Positions 36,364 to 45,720 of a stretch of 64,000 nucleotides of DNA are shown one piece after another (positions within the stretch are counted from its first letter, which is position 1; every line of letters starts with the position of its first letter). The notes under the pieces were generated by a model, which saw nothing but the letters and a program-made list of their open reading frames with translations, was not told the DNA's origin and searched no databases. Made by a program: the position numbers and the translations under genes. Origin of the DNA: Pseudoalteromonas marina (GTDB lineage: Bacteria > Pseudomonadota > Gammaproteobacteria > Enterobacterales > Alteromonadaceae); contig NZ_AHCB03000006.1 of NCBI RefSeq assembly GCF_000238335.3, positions 1-64,000 on the forward strand. The letters run 5' to 3'.

Positions 36364-36667
36364 TTATAAAAAAACCCTTAAAAAGTACGGATAAATAGCA
36401 GTACATTTTACAAAAAAAAATTTCTAAATTAGTTGCATATTTACTTAAAAAAATCATTATGGCTACCTGAATTATAAATTTTTAACGCTCTGAATTAATA
36501 AAAAACATAATGTGTATGGCAAAAAGCACTATCCGTCCCCTTAAAAGGTATTCTGTAAAGCAAAACTTCTGACTTTTTACTATAATTTTACACGCTAATT
36601 TACTTGAAACTTGAGCTGACTAGCGCTACTCTAAATGAGGTGGTCTGACCTCTATTAAGGAATTAAA
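36364..36667. other. Divergent yafJ-fadE intergenic region
   Basis: A/T-rich, with an A-tract near 36410-36425. It holds the promoters for both genes and the FadR-type operator near the fadE start. No small gene was seen. Confidence 0.5.
36636..36653 (+). promoter_or_regulatory. FadR-type operator upstream of fadE
   Basis: TGAGGTGGTCTGACCTCT is an inverted repeat (GAGGT-N6-ACCTC) whose core TGGTCTGACC fits the E. coli FadR consensus (about ACTGGTCnGACCAGT). It ends 14 bases before the fadE ATG, well placed for repression relieved by long-chain acyl-CoA. The fadR gene is not in the window. Confidence 0.7.
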
Positions 36668-39124
36668 ATGACACTCATATTTACACTCGGTTTAATCGTG
36701 CTGCTGTGCACTGCGATTTACCACAGAGCGAGTTGGAACACAGCACTTGGTGTTTCTGCTGCAACATTATTAATCGGTACCTTCGCAGGTGCTTTTGGTT
36801 TAATTAGCTGGTTGATCTTTTTGATCATCGCAGTGCCTCTTTCAGTTACTGGTATTCGCCAGCAATACATCATCAAACCTATCTTTACGGTATTCAAAAA
36901 AGTAACACCGAGCATGTCTGACACTGAAAAGTCAGCTATCGATGCGGGTACAACTTGGTGGGAAGCTGATTTATTTTGCGGTAACCCTGATTGGAAAAAG
37001 CTACACCAATACCCTGTGCCTAAACTTACTATTGAAGAGCAAGCCTTTATAGATGGCCCTGTTGAAGTAGTATGTAGCATGCTAGATGATTGGGAAGCAA
37101 CACACGAGCTAACTGATTTACCGCAAGATGTATGGCAATACCTTAAAGACAATAAATTCTTTGCCATGATCATTAAAAAAGAATACGGCGGTTTAGAGTT
37201 TTCTGCGTTTGCTCAGTCTTGTGTACTTCAAAAACTAACGAGTAAATCAACATTACTTTCGTCAATTGTTGGTGTTCCAAACTCGTTAGGTCCAGGTGAA
37301 TTATTACAACACTATGGTACAAAAGAGCAAAAAGACCATTACTTACCGCGCTTAGCTAGCGGTCAAGAAATTCCATGTTTTGCATTAACATCACCAGAAG
37401 CTGGCTCTGACGCAAGTTCAATCCCTGATTACGGTGTTGTATGTAAAGGACAATGGAACGGTGAAGAAGTTGTCGGTATAAGCCTAACGTGGAACAAGCG
37501 CTATATCACGCTTGCGCCCGTGGCAACGGTACTTGGTCTTGCATTTAAATTACAAGATCCAGATGGCTTATTAAGTGATGTAAAAGAGCCAGGTATTACC
37601 TGTGCATTGATCCCAACAGATACTCCTGGAGTAGAAATTGGTCGTCGTCACTTCCCGCTTAACGTACCATTCCAAAATGGTCCTACTCGCGGTAAAGACA
37701 TTTTTGTACCTCTTGATTACATTATTGGTGGGCCAGATATGGCTGGCCAAGGCTGGCGAATGCTAGTTGAGTGTTTATCGGTAGGCCGTGCAATTACTTT
37801 GCCGTCAAATTCTGCCGGTGGCATTAAAATGATTGCAACCGCTACGGGTGCATACAGCCGTATTCGTCGTCAATTCCGTTTACCGATTGGTAAAATGGAA
37901 GGTGTTGAAGAATCAATGGCTAAACTTGCCGGTTACGCATACAGCTCAGATGCTGCAGTAAGTATGTCGACTGGTGCGGTTGACTTAGGTGAAAAACCAT
38001 CTGTTGTATCAGCGATTATTAAATATCACTTAACCGAACAAATGCGCGATGCAACAATCCATGCAATGGACGTTCTTGGCGGTAAAGGGATCATGCTTGG
38101 TCCAAATAACTATTTAGGTCGTGGCTATCAAGGTGCACCTATTGCCATAACCGTTGAAGGTGCAAACATCCTGACCCGTAATATGATCATTTACGGCCAG
38201 GGTGCGATTCGCTGTCATCCGTTTGTACTAACCGAGCTAGGTGCGTGTGAAATTGAGGACCGCGAAGAAGCGCTTAACGTATTTGATAAAGCGCTAATGG
38301 GTCACATAGGCTTTACTATGTCAAACCTAGTGCGTACTAAATGGCTAGCCCTTACAGGTGCTCGCTTTACAAGTGTGCCTTACCATGACGAAACAGCTGA
38401 GTTTTACCGTATAGCGTCGCGCTTTAGTGCTTCTTTAGCACTTATGTCAGATATTAGCATGGCTGTATTTGGCGGCTCTCTTAAACGTAAAGAGCGTATT
38501 TCTGCACGTTTAGGTGACTTACTTAGCTACCTTTACTTAGTATCTGCAACGCTTAAGCGTTACAACGACGAAGGCCGTAAAAAAGAAGATTTTGCGCTTG
38601 TTCAATGGAGCTGTCAGGATCACCTTTACCACTGTCAACGTGCGCTTGCTGACTTAATTAACAATATGCCTTCTGCACCACTTCGTGGCGTATTAAAAGT
38701 GTTATTGTTCCCGTTTGGTCGCCCGGTACGTAAACCGACTGATAAGTTAGAGCATAAACTAGCTCAAATTTTACAAGTACCTAGCGAAACACGTAACCGT
38801 TTAGCAAGTTATGTATACTTAACAAATGAGCCTCTTAACCTTGTAGGTCGTCAGGAGCAAACGCTTAAAGACGTGCTAGAAGTTGAGCCATTATTTGAAA
38901 GAGTATGTAAAGAGAAAGGTGTTAAACTACCGTTCTTCCAACTTGATAAAGTAGCGCAAATGGGTCTTGAAGCAGGTATTTTAAGCCAAGCTGAGGCCGA
39001 TAAGCTAGCCGCTGTAGAGCAAGCTCGTTTAGACGTAATCAACGTAGACGATTTTGACCCTGCTGATTTGCTTGCAGGTAAAGCATCGCGTGATAGCGTT
39101 ATTACAAAAGTTGATGCCGCTTAA
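36668..39124 (+). CDS. fadE: Acyl-CoA dehydrogenase FadE, paralogue 2
   Basis: FAD-dependent acyl-CoA dehydrogenase of fatty-acid beta-oxidation. The 818-residue protein has the length of E. coli FadE (814). It has two N-terminal membrane helices (residues 1-22 and 28-58), the ACAD core with [14 protein letters not shown] near residue 240 and [12 protein letters not shown] near 500, and a long C-terminal DUF1974 domain ending in KVDAA. It differs from the 758-residue paralogue at 11.6-13.9 kb by its extra N-terminal helix and by the FadR-type operator. Its terminator lies within the end of the convergent permease gene. Confidence 0.95.
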   Translation: MTLIFTLGLIVLLCTAIYHRASWNTALGVSAATLLIGTFAGAFGLISWLIFLIIAVPLSVTGIRQQYIIKPIFTVFKKVTPSMSDTEKSAIDAGTTWWEADLFCGNPDWKKLHQYPVPKLTIEEQAFIDGPVEVVCSMLDDWEATHELTDLPQDVWQYLKDNKFFAMIIKKEYGGLEFSAFAQSCVLQKLTSKSTLLSSIVGVPNSLGPGELLQHYGTKEQKDHYLPRLASGQEIPCFALTSPEAGSDASSIPDYGVVCKGQWNGEEVVGISLTWNKRYITLAPVATVLGLAFKLQDPDGLLSDVKEPGITCALIPTDTPGVEIGRRHFPLNVPFQNGPTRGKDIFVPLDYIIGGPDMAGQGWRMLVECLSVGRAITLPSNSAGGIKMIATATGAYSRIRRQFRLPIGKMEGVEESMAKLAGYAYSSDAAVSMSTGAVDLGEKPSVVSAIIKYHLTEQMRDATIHAMDVLGGKGIMLGPNNYLGRGYQGAPIAITVEGANILTRNMIIYGQGAIRCHPFVLTELGACEIEDREEALNVFDKALMGHIGFTMSNLVRTKWLALTGARFTSVPYHDETAEFYRIASRFSASLALMSDISMAVFGGSLKRKERISARLGDLLSYLYLVSATLKRYNDEGRKKEDFALVQWSCQDHLYHCQRALADLINNMPSAPLRGVLKVLLFPFGRPVRKPTDKLEHKLAQILQVPSETRNRLASYVYLTNEPLNLVGRQEQTLKDVLEVEPLFERVCKEKGVKLPFFQLDKVAQMGLEAGILSQAEADKLAAVEQARLDVINVDDFDPADLLAGKASRDSVITKVDAA

Positions 39125-40240
39125 CTAGTTTAGTAAAGCAAGCAACCCAACGTTAGAAATAATCCAAACCAGCGCATAATGCGCTGGTTTTTTTTGTGCA
39201 AAATAAACCTGCAATAAACACCACACAAACCCCAGGTTTAGCAAAGTGCTGTGTAATCTCTCAAACGTAATGCTATAGGCTATAAAGGCTCCTAAAAACA
39301 AAAGCATACTGGGCATAAACTGGCTAATATAAAACGCTCGCGTCTTTTGATTCATTTTAAAAAACAACCGATGTTGTCCATGAACTTTAGTACAATCAAA
39401 TTGTAATGAGCTGCTAAAAAGTACAATAAAAGCAACCGCCACACCGCCTATTATATTCACAAGATCTGGCCGCTTTTCTAATAACTCAGCCGATGCCATA
39501 AATACACACAAAAGCAACGATATACGCCATACTAATGTCCAACTATGGTTTATGAAGTAACAAAACCAAAAGCTAAATAAAGACCGAACACTCGTCATTC
39601 CATTTATATTAATGACAGGTATAGATGCGCTTAAAAGAAAGATAATTGCAAAACCCAAATGATAAATTAGCGGCGATAACTCAAAAGGAGTAAACAAAAA
39701 TAAAGTACTTAAAGTAAATCCATAAACGAGCGCGCTAGGTTTGTATAAACAAACAATGCCTAAACCTAACTGTATAAACATAAAAACAAAAAAATGCGGT
39801 ACTTTTATCCACTGAGCCCAGGTTAAATCAAGCGCTATCAACAGACTCGCTATAAGCCAGCCATTACTAATAAGTAATAATTTAATATCTGCTATGTTCA
39901 GCCAGCTAGGACAAGCTATTGTGTGTTGAAATAGCCGTTGCTTGCTATTTTTAATTGCCGGCTTAATCGCGCTTAACATCACACTTTGCAATAACAAATA
40001 AAACAAGGCCATTTGGGCACCATATGCAGGTGCATCTGTACTATCTATAATTTTCCCTAGGCCCAAAAAGAGCAACAACACCAAGCCTAAAATGGATGAA
40101 CCCAACACTACTAAAAATATCAAACCAAAGCTTTTTAACTGCAGTAGCAGCTGCTTAAGCTCAAACGTGTATGCTAGGTACCGATAACTCATAAATGCAC
40201 GATACTGCTCAAGCTTGCCTTTTACGCTCGCGAAACTCAT
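39125..40240 (-). CDS. Uncharacterised polytopic membrane protein, likely ABC permease
   Basis: A 371-residue protein from the chosen ATG (MSFASVKGK), with about eight to ten hydrophobic segments and no recognisable family motif. The start is set by a four-base overlap (ATGA) with the upstream ATPase gene; four codons further upstream there is another possible start. Partnership with that ATPase makes it the likely membrane half of an ABC exporter. The last 65 bases carry the terminator of fadE on the other strand. The sequence is rich in F, L and S, and its substrate is unknown. Confidence 0.7.
   Translation of the reverse strand: MSFASVKGKLEQYRAFMSYRYLAYTFELKQLLLQLKSFGLIFLVVLGSSILGLVLLLFLGLGKIIDSTDAPAYGAQMALFYLLLQSVMLSAIKPAIKNSKQRLFQHTIACPSWLNIADIKLLLISNGWLIASLLIALDLTWAQWIKVPHFFVFMFIQLGLGIVCLYKPSALVYGFTLSTLFLFTPFELSPLIYHLGFAIIFLLSASIPVININGMTSVRSLFSFWFCYFINHSWTLVWRISLLLCVFMASAELLEKRPDLVNIIGGVAVAFIVLFSSSLQFDCTKVHGQHRLFFKMNQKTRAFYISQFMPSMLLFLGAFIAYSITFERLHSTLLNLGFVWCLLQVYFAQKKPAHYALVWIISNVGLLALLN
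39166..39195 (+). terminator. Terminator of fadE within the convergent gene
   Basis: AAACCAGCGC/GCGCTGGTTT with an ATAAT loop and eight Ts, starting 41 bases after the fadE stop. It lies inside the 3' coding part of the permease gene on the minus strand. Confidence 0.88.
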
Positions 40241-40827
40241 AGCGAAACACACTTAAAGCCATGCTCAATAAATACAGCCGGCTCATGGCAAGTAATAATA
40301 ATTTGCCCATTAGGCTTATCATTTAAATACACATCGAGTAATTTTAAAAGATGCTCAATGCTTATTTGATCAAGCGCAGCACTTGGCTCATCAAGTAGTA
40401 AATACGGTGACTTTCGCATTAGCGCTAATATTAGCTGACACTTTTTTTGGTTACCCGAGGACAAGGCACTAAATCGAGTATTTAAAAATTCAGTAAAGCC
40501 AAACCCTTTAACCAGCTCATGTGGCCACGGGCAGTCGATAGCACTAACAGACAAGTCAATAATTTGATGGGCTGTTAAAAAATCAGGTAACGTAATACGG
40601 TCACTGGCTATGGCCACTGTTTTTGTGGGCTCATTCAGCTCCCTCCCCGCAAACAAAAGTGAGCCACTTTGCGGTTTATCAAGTCCTGCTAGCATCATAA
40701 GTAAGGTGGTTTTACCGTGGCCATTAGGTGCTTCTATGCAGAATTTTTGATCTGAAAAAACCTGGTTATAATTTTTAAAAACTACATTGTTGGAAAATTG
40801 CTTATTTAAACCAATAACTTCAATCAT
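40237..40827 (-). CDS. Short ABC transporter ATP-binding protein
   Basis: A 196-residue nucleotide-binding protein: Walker A region EAPNGHGKTT near residue 32, in which the first canonical Gly is replaced by Ala (A-P-N-G-H-G-K-T-T), signature LSSGNQKK near 124, Walker B YLLLDEPSAALD near 143, and a terminal TCHEP H-loop. It is shorter than most ABC ATPases (about 220-300) and close in size to CcmA-like proteins. First gene of a two-gene operon with the membrane protein that overlaps its end. No substrate or accessory gene is visible. Confidence 0.85.
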   Translation of the reverse strand: MIEVIGLNKQFSNNVVFKNYNQVFSDQKFCIEAPNGHGKTTLLMMLAGLDKPQSGSLLFAGRELNEPTKTVAIASDRITLPDFLTAHQIIDLSVSAIDCPWPHELVKGFGFTEFLNTRFSALSSGNQKKCQLILALMRKSPYLLLDEPSAALDQISIEHLLKLLDVYLNDKPNGQIIITCHEPAVFIEHGFKCVSL

Positions 40828-41365
40828 AAAATATCCTTATAAACTAAGGTTTTATTATAAGCCTACAAAGTAAAGAGGCAAACTTATTGATTTGATTACT
40901 GCGTTAGCTAAAAGTACTTACTCATTTTTATAAATAAACTAATACCAACTCGCTTAATTAAATGAGCTATTTTGAGGCTGGGAAAACGTGTTAATAGCTA
41001 GGTAAAAAATTCACTATTTAATTGTTCTAAATGAGAATTTTTTAACGCAGGTACCGACACGTTTAGCCCCGCGAAATGATTAAGTATTATTGCGGATTGG
41101 TATAAAACAACTTAATTAGCTCTGAGGCAATTTTTGGCGGTAAAAAAATTAAATAGAGGATTTTATCTGCTAACGAAAAATAGCATCAACAGTGGCGTTA
41201 TAAGCCTATTTAAGGCAAATACATGTTTATATTTAAAAGTATTATTTAAGATACAAAAAATAAATAAAAGTGATTATTTATTAATTTTTATTTAATAGTT
41301 TGATAAGTATCGGTGATTATAAAATTTATAAATGATTTTATGATAAGAAAATTAATCTTTAAAAC
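40828..41365. other. A/T-rich gap with MITE-like repeat
   Basis: 538 bases between the ABC operon and the tRNA-Asp array. It contains the repeat at 40942-41103. The rest is very A/T-rich with no supported gene. Confidence 0.5.
40942..41103 (+). repeat. MITE-like interspersed element candidate
   Basis: About 162 bases bounded by imperfect inverted ends: ATACCAACTCGC at the left and, as reverse complement of the right end, ATACCAATCCGC. The right 25 bases recur at 3796-3820 (23/25). It has no coding capacity. The size, the ends and the second partial copy fit a miniature mobile or interspersed repeat. Confidence 0.45.
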
Positions 41366-41388
41366 CTTGTTATTGAGGAAATAACAAG
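41366..41388 (-). terminator. Terminator of the tRNA-Asp array
   Basis: Perfect nine-base arms CTTGTTATT/AATAACAAG with a five-base loop, directly after the CCA end of the last tRNA. On the minus strand TTTT follows. Confidence 0.7.
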
Positions 41389-41465
41389 TGGCGGAGTGGA
41401 CGGGACTCGAACCCGCGACCCCCGGCGTGACAGGCCGGTATTCTAACCAACTGAACTACCACTCC
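41389..41465 (-). tRNA. tRNA-Asp(GUC), copy 7 of 7 in transcription order
   Basis: 77 bases with encoded CCA. The anticodon loop reads GUC and the acceptor stem GGAGUGG/CCACUCC is intact. The body looks identical to the other six. Confidence 0.95.
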
Positions 41466-41518
41466 GCAGTGGTATGTGCATGGGGTAATGCACTTACTAA
41501 TTTTGTTATGATATCAAA

Positions 41519-41595
41519 TGGCGGAGTGGACGGGACTCGAACCCGCGACCCCCGGCGTGACAGGCCGGTATTCTAACCAACTGAACTACCACTCC
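41519..41595 (-). tRNA. tRNA-Asp(GUC), copy 6
   Basis: 77 bases with encoded CCA, anticodon GUC. Confidence 0.95.
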
Positions 41596-41633
41596 GCAGA
41601 GATATCTTTTTTACTTGTCATTACTTAATTTGT

Positions 41634-41710
41634 TGGCGGAGTGGACGGGACTCGAACCCGCGACCCCCGGCGTGACAGGCCGGTATTCTAACCAACTGAA
41701 CTACCACTCC
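41634..41710 (-). tRNA. tRNA-Asp(GUC), copy 5
   Basis: 77 bases with encoded CCA, anticodon GUC. Confidence 0.95.
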
Positions 41711-41748
41711 AGCATACAAATTTTGTAATATAACGTTGTTTAAATAGT

Positions 41749-41825
41749 TGGCGGAGTGGACGGGACTCGAACCCGCGACCCCCGGCGTGACAGGCCGGTA
41801 TTCTAACCAACTGAACTACCACTCC
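41749..41825 (-). tRNA. tRNA-Asp(GUC), copy 4
   Basis: 77 bases with encoded CCA, anticodon GUC. Confidence 0.95.
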
Positions 41826-41856
41826 AGCGCGTATTTAAACTGTTACTTTTTCTTAT

Positions 41857-41933
41857 TGGCGGAGTGGACGGGACTCGAACCCGCGACCCCCGGCGTGACA
41901 GGCCGGTATTCTAACCAACTGAACTACCACTCC
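41857..41933 (-). tRNA. tRNA-Asp(GUC), copy 3
   Basis: 77 bases with encoded CCA, anticodon GUC. Confidence 0.95.
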
Positions 41934-41974
41934 ATAATAAGAATATGTTTTACAACCATATGTTGTGCAAGTGT

Positions 41975-42051
41975 TGGCGGAGTGGACGGGACTCGAACCC
42001 GCGACCCCCGGCGTGACAGGCCGGTATTCTAACCAACTGAACTACCACTCC
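41975..42051 (-). tRNA. tRNA-Asp(GUC), copy 2
   Basis: 77 bases with encoded CCA, anticodon GUC. Confidence 0.95.
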
Positions 42052-42078
42052 AGCGCATACTTACAAATTGTCGAAAAT

Positions 42079-42155
42079 TGGCGGAGTGGACGGGACTCGA
42101 ACCCGCGACCCCCGGCGTGACAGGCCGGTATTCTAACCAACTGAACTACCACTCC
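42079..42155 (-). tRNA. tRNA-Asp(GUC), copy 1, promoter-proximal
   Basis: 77 bases with encoded CCA, anticodon GUC. It lies about 40 bases downstream of a strong promoter. Confidence 0.95.
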
Positions 42156-42196
42156 GCATTTTCGTTGCTGTTTAGGTCTCCCTGACAGCGGCGTGA

Positions 42197-42225
42197 ATAA
42201 TACGAACCAGCCCCTATTTCGTCAA
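42197..42225 (-). promoter_or_regulatory. Promoter of the tRNA-Asp array
   Basis: On the minus strand -35 TTGACG (42220-42225), a 17-base spacer and -10 TATTAT (42197-42202), followed by a C/G-rich stretch containing CGCCGC. The tail end of dnaQ-TIGR03503 transcription may also read in. Confidence 0.78.
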
Positions 42226-42252
42226 GGGCTTTTTTGTTTTTTTACAGGTTTT

Positions 42253-43623
42253 TTAGTCATCTGACATCGAAAGGTTTAAAATTTCACCTGATTTGTCATT
42301 TTTTGAACCATTTTTGTCTACTTGATTTTTTTCTGTGTCGTCCGCATCTTGATTCGCGTGTTTCTTTTTATTTAAAAAAGGTAACGATAGTTTAATTTTA
42401 ATCGGTTTTTTTTGCACAAATATTCGAATAGCTAACCAGCCAAGCAGTGTAATTAAAATATTACCGCCGATTATTAAGCCCACAATGGTGGATGTGGCCA
42501 TTTTTTCTTCTTCCGGCTCAATGGGGGTGGCTTGCTCGGCTTCAACTATTGTTGCAGGGTCAACTTCTGGTACCGCTTCTATTGGCCGGGCTATTTCAAA
42601 TTTATAGGTTGGTAAAGTGGCCATAAATTCACGGCCGTTGTTATTAGTACCAAATACAGAGAGTTCTACACTGTAGCGCCCCCAGTCATAGTTTTTAATT
42701 ATTAACTCTCTTGTCTCACCTGGCGCAGCGTTTATAGTAAACATTTGCTCTTCGTTGTTAGGGTAATAAATCTTACCCTGAAAAATAACGGTCTCTGGTT
42801 TAACTATTTTGTTGTCTGTTGTGATCGTTAATTTATGTTCATCAATATTTTCATCTGCAAGCGCGATATTAAAGCCAAAGGGGGGTTCGTGAACAATAAT
42901 GGTGTCTTGCACGATTCTGCGTTGCAGTAAAGGAGTAGAAATGTAAAGTTCTGGGGTCCACTCACCTTCAGGGAACACAAGTTTAAACTCACCGGTAAAT
43001 ACACCGTCTTTTGGACGTTCATCAAATCCACGCCCGTCGTCTTTAAATTCGGCGACTTCTTGTGTACCTGCGCCAAAGTTTGCAAAGCTATCGTTATTCG
43101 TACTTACAAAGTCAACATTAAGACTAACCACATCTCTAAATAGATTAGCGTTAATCGGTTCACCGTCATTTAAAATTTGGCCAGTTACTTTTATCGTTTC
43201 GCCTCTAAAAAGCATGGGAGGTAATGGCTCTGCCTGTAGTGATATTTCACCCAGTACAACAATTCTGCTATCTGGTAAAATACTCCCTATAACTTGCCAA
43301 GGACCTGGCATTGGTTTTTTTATGGTGACAAGGTCATAACTAAGTTCGTCAAACCATTCAATATTAGTATCCCTAACTGCGTTGGTGGCAAAATACTTAC
43401 TACCATCAGGCCTAACTAAAATAACGGCAGGTGTCCCTGGTTTTCTGAAAAAGAGTAATGTGATTTCGTCTATTTGGCTGTCAATCCGAAAGCGGTTGTC
43501 GAGTAAGGGGATTTCATTTTGTAGGCCATCCCGTTTTAAAACTTCAACTTGCTCTGCGCTATATGCGTTACCTGATAACAAACTGAGTGCACATAACACG
43601 GTTACAAAATACATTATTCTCAT
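42253..43623 (-). CDS. TIGR03503 family membrane-anchored protein
   Basis: A 456-residue protein of a family found next to dnaQ in Alteromonadales and Vibrio. Function unknown. It has an N-terminal signal (residues 1-22, ending SGNAYSA), a beta-rich periplasmic part, one C-terminal membrane helix (about 383-405, VGLIIGGNILITLLGWLAI) and a charged cytoplasmic tail rich in K, N and D. The stretches near 150-260 resemble the Ig-like or von Willebrand-associated domains of surface proteins. It begins nine bases after dnaQ, so it is probably cotranscribed. Confidence 0.82.
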   Translation of the reverse strand: MRIMYFVTVLCALSLLSGNAYSAEQVEVLKRDGLQNEIPLLDNRFRIDSQIDEITLLFFRKPGTPAVILVRPDGSKYFATNAVRDTNIEWFDELSYDLVTIKKPMPGPWQVIGSILPDSRIVVLGEISLQAEPLPPMLFRGETIKVTGQILNDGEPINANLFRDVVSLNVDFVSTNNDSFANFGAGTQEVAEFKDDGRGFDERPKDGVFTGEFKLVFPEGEWTPELYISTPLLQRRIVQDTIIVHEPPFGFNIALADENIDEHKLTITTDNKIVKPETVIFQGKIYYPNNEEQMFTINAAPGETRELIIKNYDWGRYSVELSVFGTNNNGREFMATLPTYKFEIARPIEAVPEVDPATIVEAEQATPIEPEEEKMATSTIVGLIIGGNILITLLGWLAIRIFVQKKPIKIKLSLPFLNKKKHANQDADDTEKNQVDKNGSKNDKSGEILNLSMSDD

Positions 43624-43632
43624 TATAAGGCC

Positions 43633-44346
43633 TTATTCAGCGCGCCATAGGCATTGGCCGCCTTCTTTATTTACAAGATCCAATCTGGCTTCGTGTGCGC
43701 TTTGCTCTTCATCTGTAGCGCGTAATACTACCAATGGCGCTCTTTCACTGTTTAAACGTCTTATGCCGCCTTGCTGTTGCTCACTACCATCATCTTTATT
43801 TTGATTTAAGTTTAACTTTGTTTGTCCGCCTGTCATGGCAAGATAAACATCAGCTAAAATTTCAGAATCCAGTAACGCCCCGTGCAAGGTACGTTTAGCG
43901 TTATCTATGTCGTAACGTCGGCATAACGCATCAAGGTTATTCTTTTGTCCTGGATGCAAGTCACGCGCCATTTTAAGCGTGTCGAGAACTTGACAGTAAT
44001 CATGCGTATTTGGAAAACCTTGATTAAGCAATGCAAATTCATTATCCATGTGGCCCACATCGAACGGGGCATTATGAATTACAAGTTCAGCACCTTTTAT
44101 ATAATCAAAAAACTCTTGTGCAATATCGCGGTAAAGCGGTTTGTCGCGTAAAAACTCATTGGTAATACCGTGAACGTCAATCGCTTCTTCTTCTATGCTA
44201 CGTTGCGGATTAATATAAACATGAAAGTTATTACCCGTTAAACGGCGATTTACTAACTCTACACAACCAATCTCTATAATTCGGTGCCCTTGTTTAGGGT
44301 CGATGCCGGTTGTTTCTGTATCTAAAACTATTTGTCTGCGTGCCAT
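43633..44346 (-). CDS. dnaQ: DNA polymerase III epsilon subunit (proofreading exonuclease)
   Basis: 3'-5' exonuclease of the replicative polymerase. The 237-residue protein has Exo I D9 and E11 (IVLDTETTG), the conserved HGITNEFL near residue 60, HNAPFDVGHMD near 97-107 (Exo II) and HGALLDSEILADVY near 160 (Exo III). The C-terminal tail would bind the alpha subunit. It is divergent from rnhA with a 68-base gap, exactly as in E. coli. Confidence 0.96.
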   Translation of the reverse strand: MARRQIVLDTETTGIDPKQGHRIIEIGCVELVNRRLTGNNFHVYINPQRSIEEEAIDVHGITNEFLRDKPLYRDIAQEFFDYIKGAELVIHNAPFDVGHMDNEFALLNQGFPNTHDYCQVLDTLKMARDLHPGQKNNLDALCRRYDIDNAKRTLHGALLDSEILADVYLAMTGGQTKLNLNQNKDDGSEQQQGGIRRLNSERAPLVVLRATDEEQSAHEARLDLVNKEGGQCLWRAE

Positions 44347-44414
44347 ATCGAATTAAGCCTGACTCTGGTATCTTTCTATAATCACTTTATTGTACATAAG
44401 ATCAAGGTAAAACA

Positions 44415-44879
44415 GTGCAAAAAACCGTAGAGATTTACACCGATGGCTCATGTTTAGGTAATCCAGGCCCCGGTGGTTATGGTATTTTTATGATTTATGA
44501 CGCCCATGAAAAAAAATTAAGCCAAGGCTATAAGCTCACTACAAACAATCGCATGGAAATGCTTGCGGCTATAGTGGCACTTGAATCACTTAACCGTGCT
44601 TGTGTTGTAAACCTTACTACCGATAGTCAATACGTAAAACAAGGTATCGAGTCATGGATATCAAACTGGAAAAAACGCGGCTGGATAACGTCAGCTAAAA
44701 AGCCAGTTAAAAATGTGGACTTATGGAAACGCCTAGATGCAGCTTGCAGCAAACACACAGTAAATTGGAAGTGGGTTAAAGGTCATAGCGGCCATAAGTA
44801 CAACGAAATTGTCGACGATTTAGCTCGTGATGCAGCTGGCAGCACAGATTTACTCGAAGATGTGGGCTACCAGCCTTAA
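44415..44879 (+). CDS. rnhA: Ribonuclease HI
   Basis: Degrades RNA in RNA:DNA hybrids, removing primers and R-loops. The 154-residue protein keeps all catalytic residues at E. coli positions: D10 ([15 protein letters not shown]), E48, D70, H124 and D134. It starts with GTG. Divergent from dnaQ and convergent with the YafS methyltransferase gene. Confidence 0.97.
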   Translation: MQKTVEIYTDGSCLGNPGPGGYGIFMIYDAHEKKLSQGYKLTTNNRMEMLAAIVALESLNRACVVNLTTDSQYVKQGIESWISNWKKRGWITSAKKPVKNVDLWKRLDAACSKHTVNWKWVKGHSGHKYNEIVDDLARDAAGSTDLLEDVGYQP

Positions 44880-44890
44880 TTTACTTGATA

Positions 44891-45667
44891 CTAATGGTTG
44901 TCATTTTTTTGGTCGCACGTTTTGTAATGCTGCTTTGAAGTTTGCCTAAGCCCCGCTCCTTTAACAGGCACAAATTGTGGCCGTGCGTGCCACTTAGGCT
45001 TTATAGGTGTAAGGGGCGCAACGCGTTTTCGAGCCACCAGCATATAAACACTACCCATAGGTTTTAAATACTGCTTGGCAAATGCTCGCCAAAATTCAAA
45101 CCGTGATAACCTGTTTCCCCTAGCAAGTGATGAGTAAATAAACCGCTCGTCACTTACAATTTCAAAACCCAATAAATTCAGCCAATCCTTTACCCTTGCT
45201 GGGGTAAAAAATCGTCCTGTCCACGGTAATTTTTGCCCGCTAAACGGCAACATTTGAGCCAACCCACACAAGCTCAGCGGATTAAACCCGGTAATTAAAA
45301 CGTAGCCGCCAGGTATGAGTGTTCGATGAGCTTCGCGTAAAATGTGATGTGGGTCAGAGTGGTACTCTAAACAATGGCTTAAAATACACGCGTCAACACT
45401 ATGTTCGTAAAAAGGTAATTCATCTATATCTGCCACTACCCCTGTATATGGTCCGGGCTCAGCGACACACACCTGGTGCTTAATAGTACTTAAACTTGTA
45501 TTTAACTCACCGCTTAAGTTACCTAACTTAAGCATATGGTAACCAAACATGCGTGGTAGCCAATATTGCATTTTACGTTCAATATCAGCTTGCAAGTAAT
45601 CCCCGTGAGGAAACTGCTGCCACGACAGTGGTTTGGGTCCTTCTTGAAAACTAAGGGCTGGTTTCAT
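44891..45667 (-). CDS. yafS: SAM-dependent methyltransferase (YafS-like)
   Basis: A 258-residue class I methyltransferase. Motif I is degenerate, but the pattern VVADIDELPFYEHSVDACILSHCLEYHSDP (residues about 77-106) and the post-motif GGYVLITGFNPLSLCGL near 128 are typical of methyltransferase-11 proteins and of E. coli YafS, which has the same place between gloB and rnhA. The substrate is unknown. Divergent from gloB with a 53-base gap. Confidence 0.85.
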   Translation of the reverse strand: MKPALSFQEGPKPLSWQQFPHGDYLQADIERKMQYWLPRMFGYHMLKLGNLSGELNTSLSTIKHQVCVAEPGPYTGVVADIDELPFYEHSVDACILSHCLEYHSDPHHILREAHRTLIPGGYVLITGFNPLSLCGLAQMLPFSGQKLPWTGRFFTPARVKDWLNLLGFEIVSDERFIYSSLARGNRLSRFEFWRAFAKQYLKPMGSVYMLVARKRVAPLTPIKPKWHARPQFVPVKGAGLRQTSKQHYKTCDQKNDNH

Positions 45668-45720
45668 TTTATGAGCTCGTTATACTATGCGTTAAATGTC
45701 ACTTTATAGAGCAATTTAAC

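Noticed and set aside
41388..42032. Open frames with repeated 'EWTGLEPATPGVTGRYSNQLNYHS' peptides
   Set aside because: These are antisense readings of the tRNA-Asp genes, a well-known source of false proteins.
41389..42155. Regular repeats with spacers, like a CRISPR array
   Set aside because: The 77-base repeats fold as tRNA-Asp and the spacers vary from about 23 to 53 bases; no cas genes are near.
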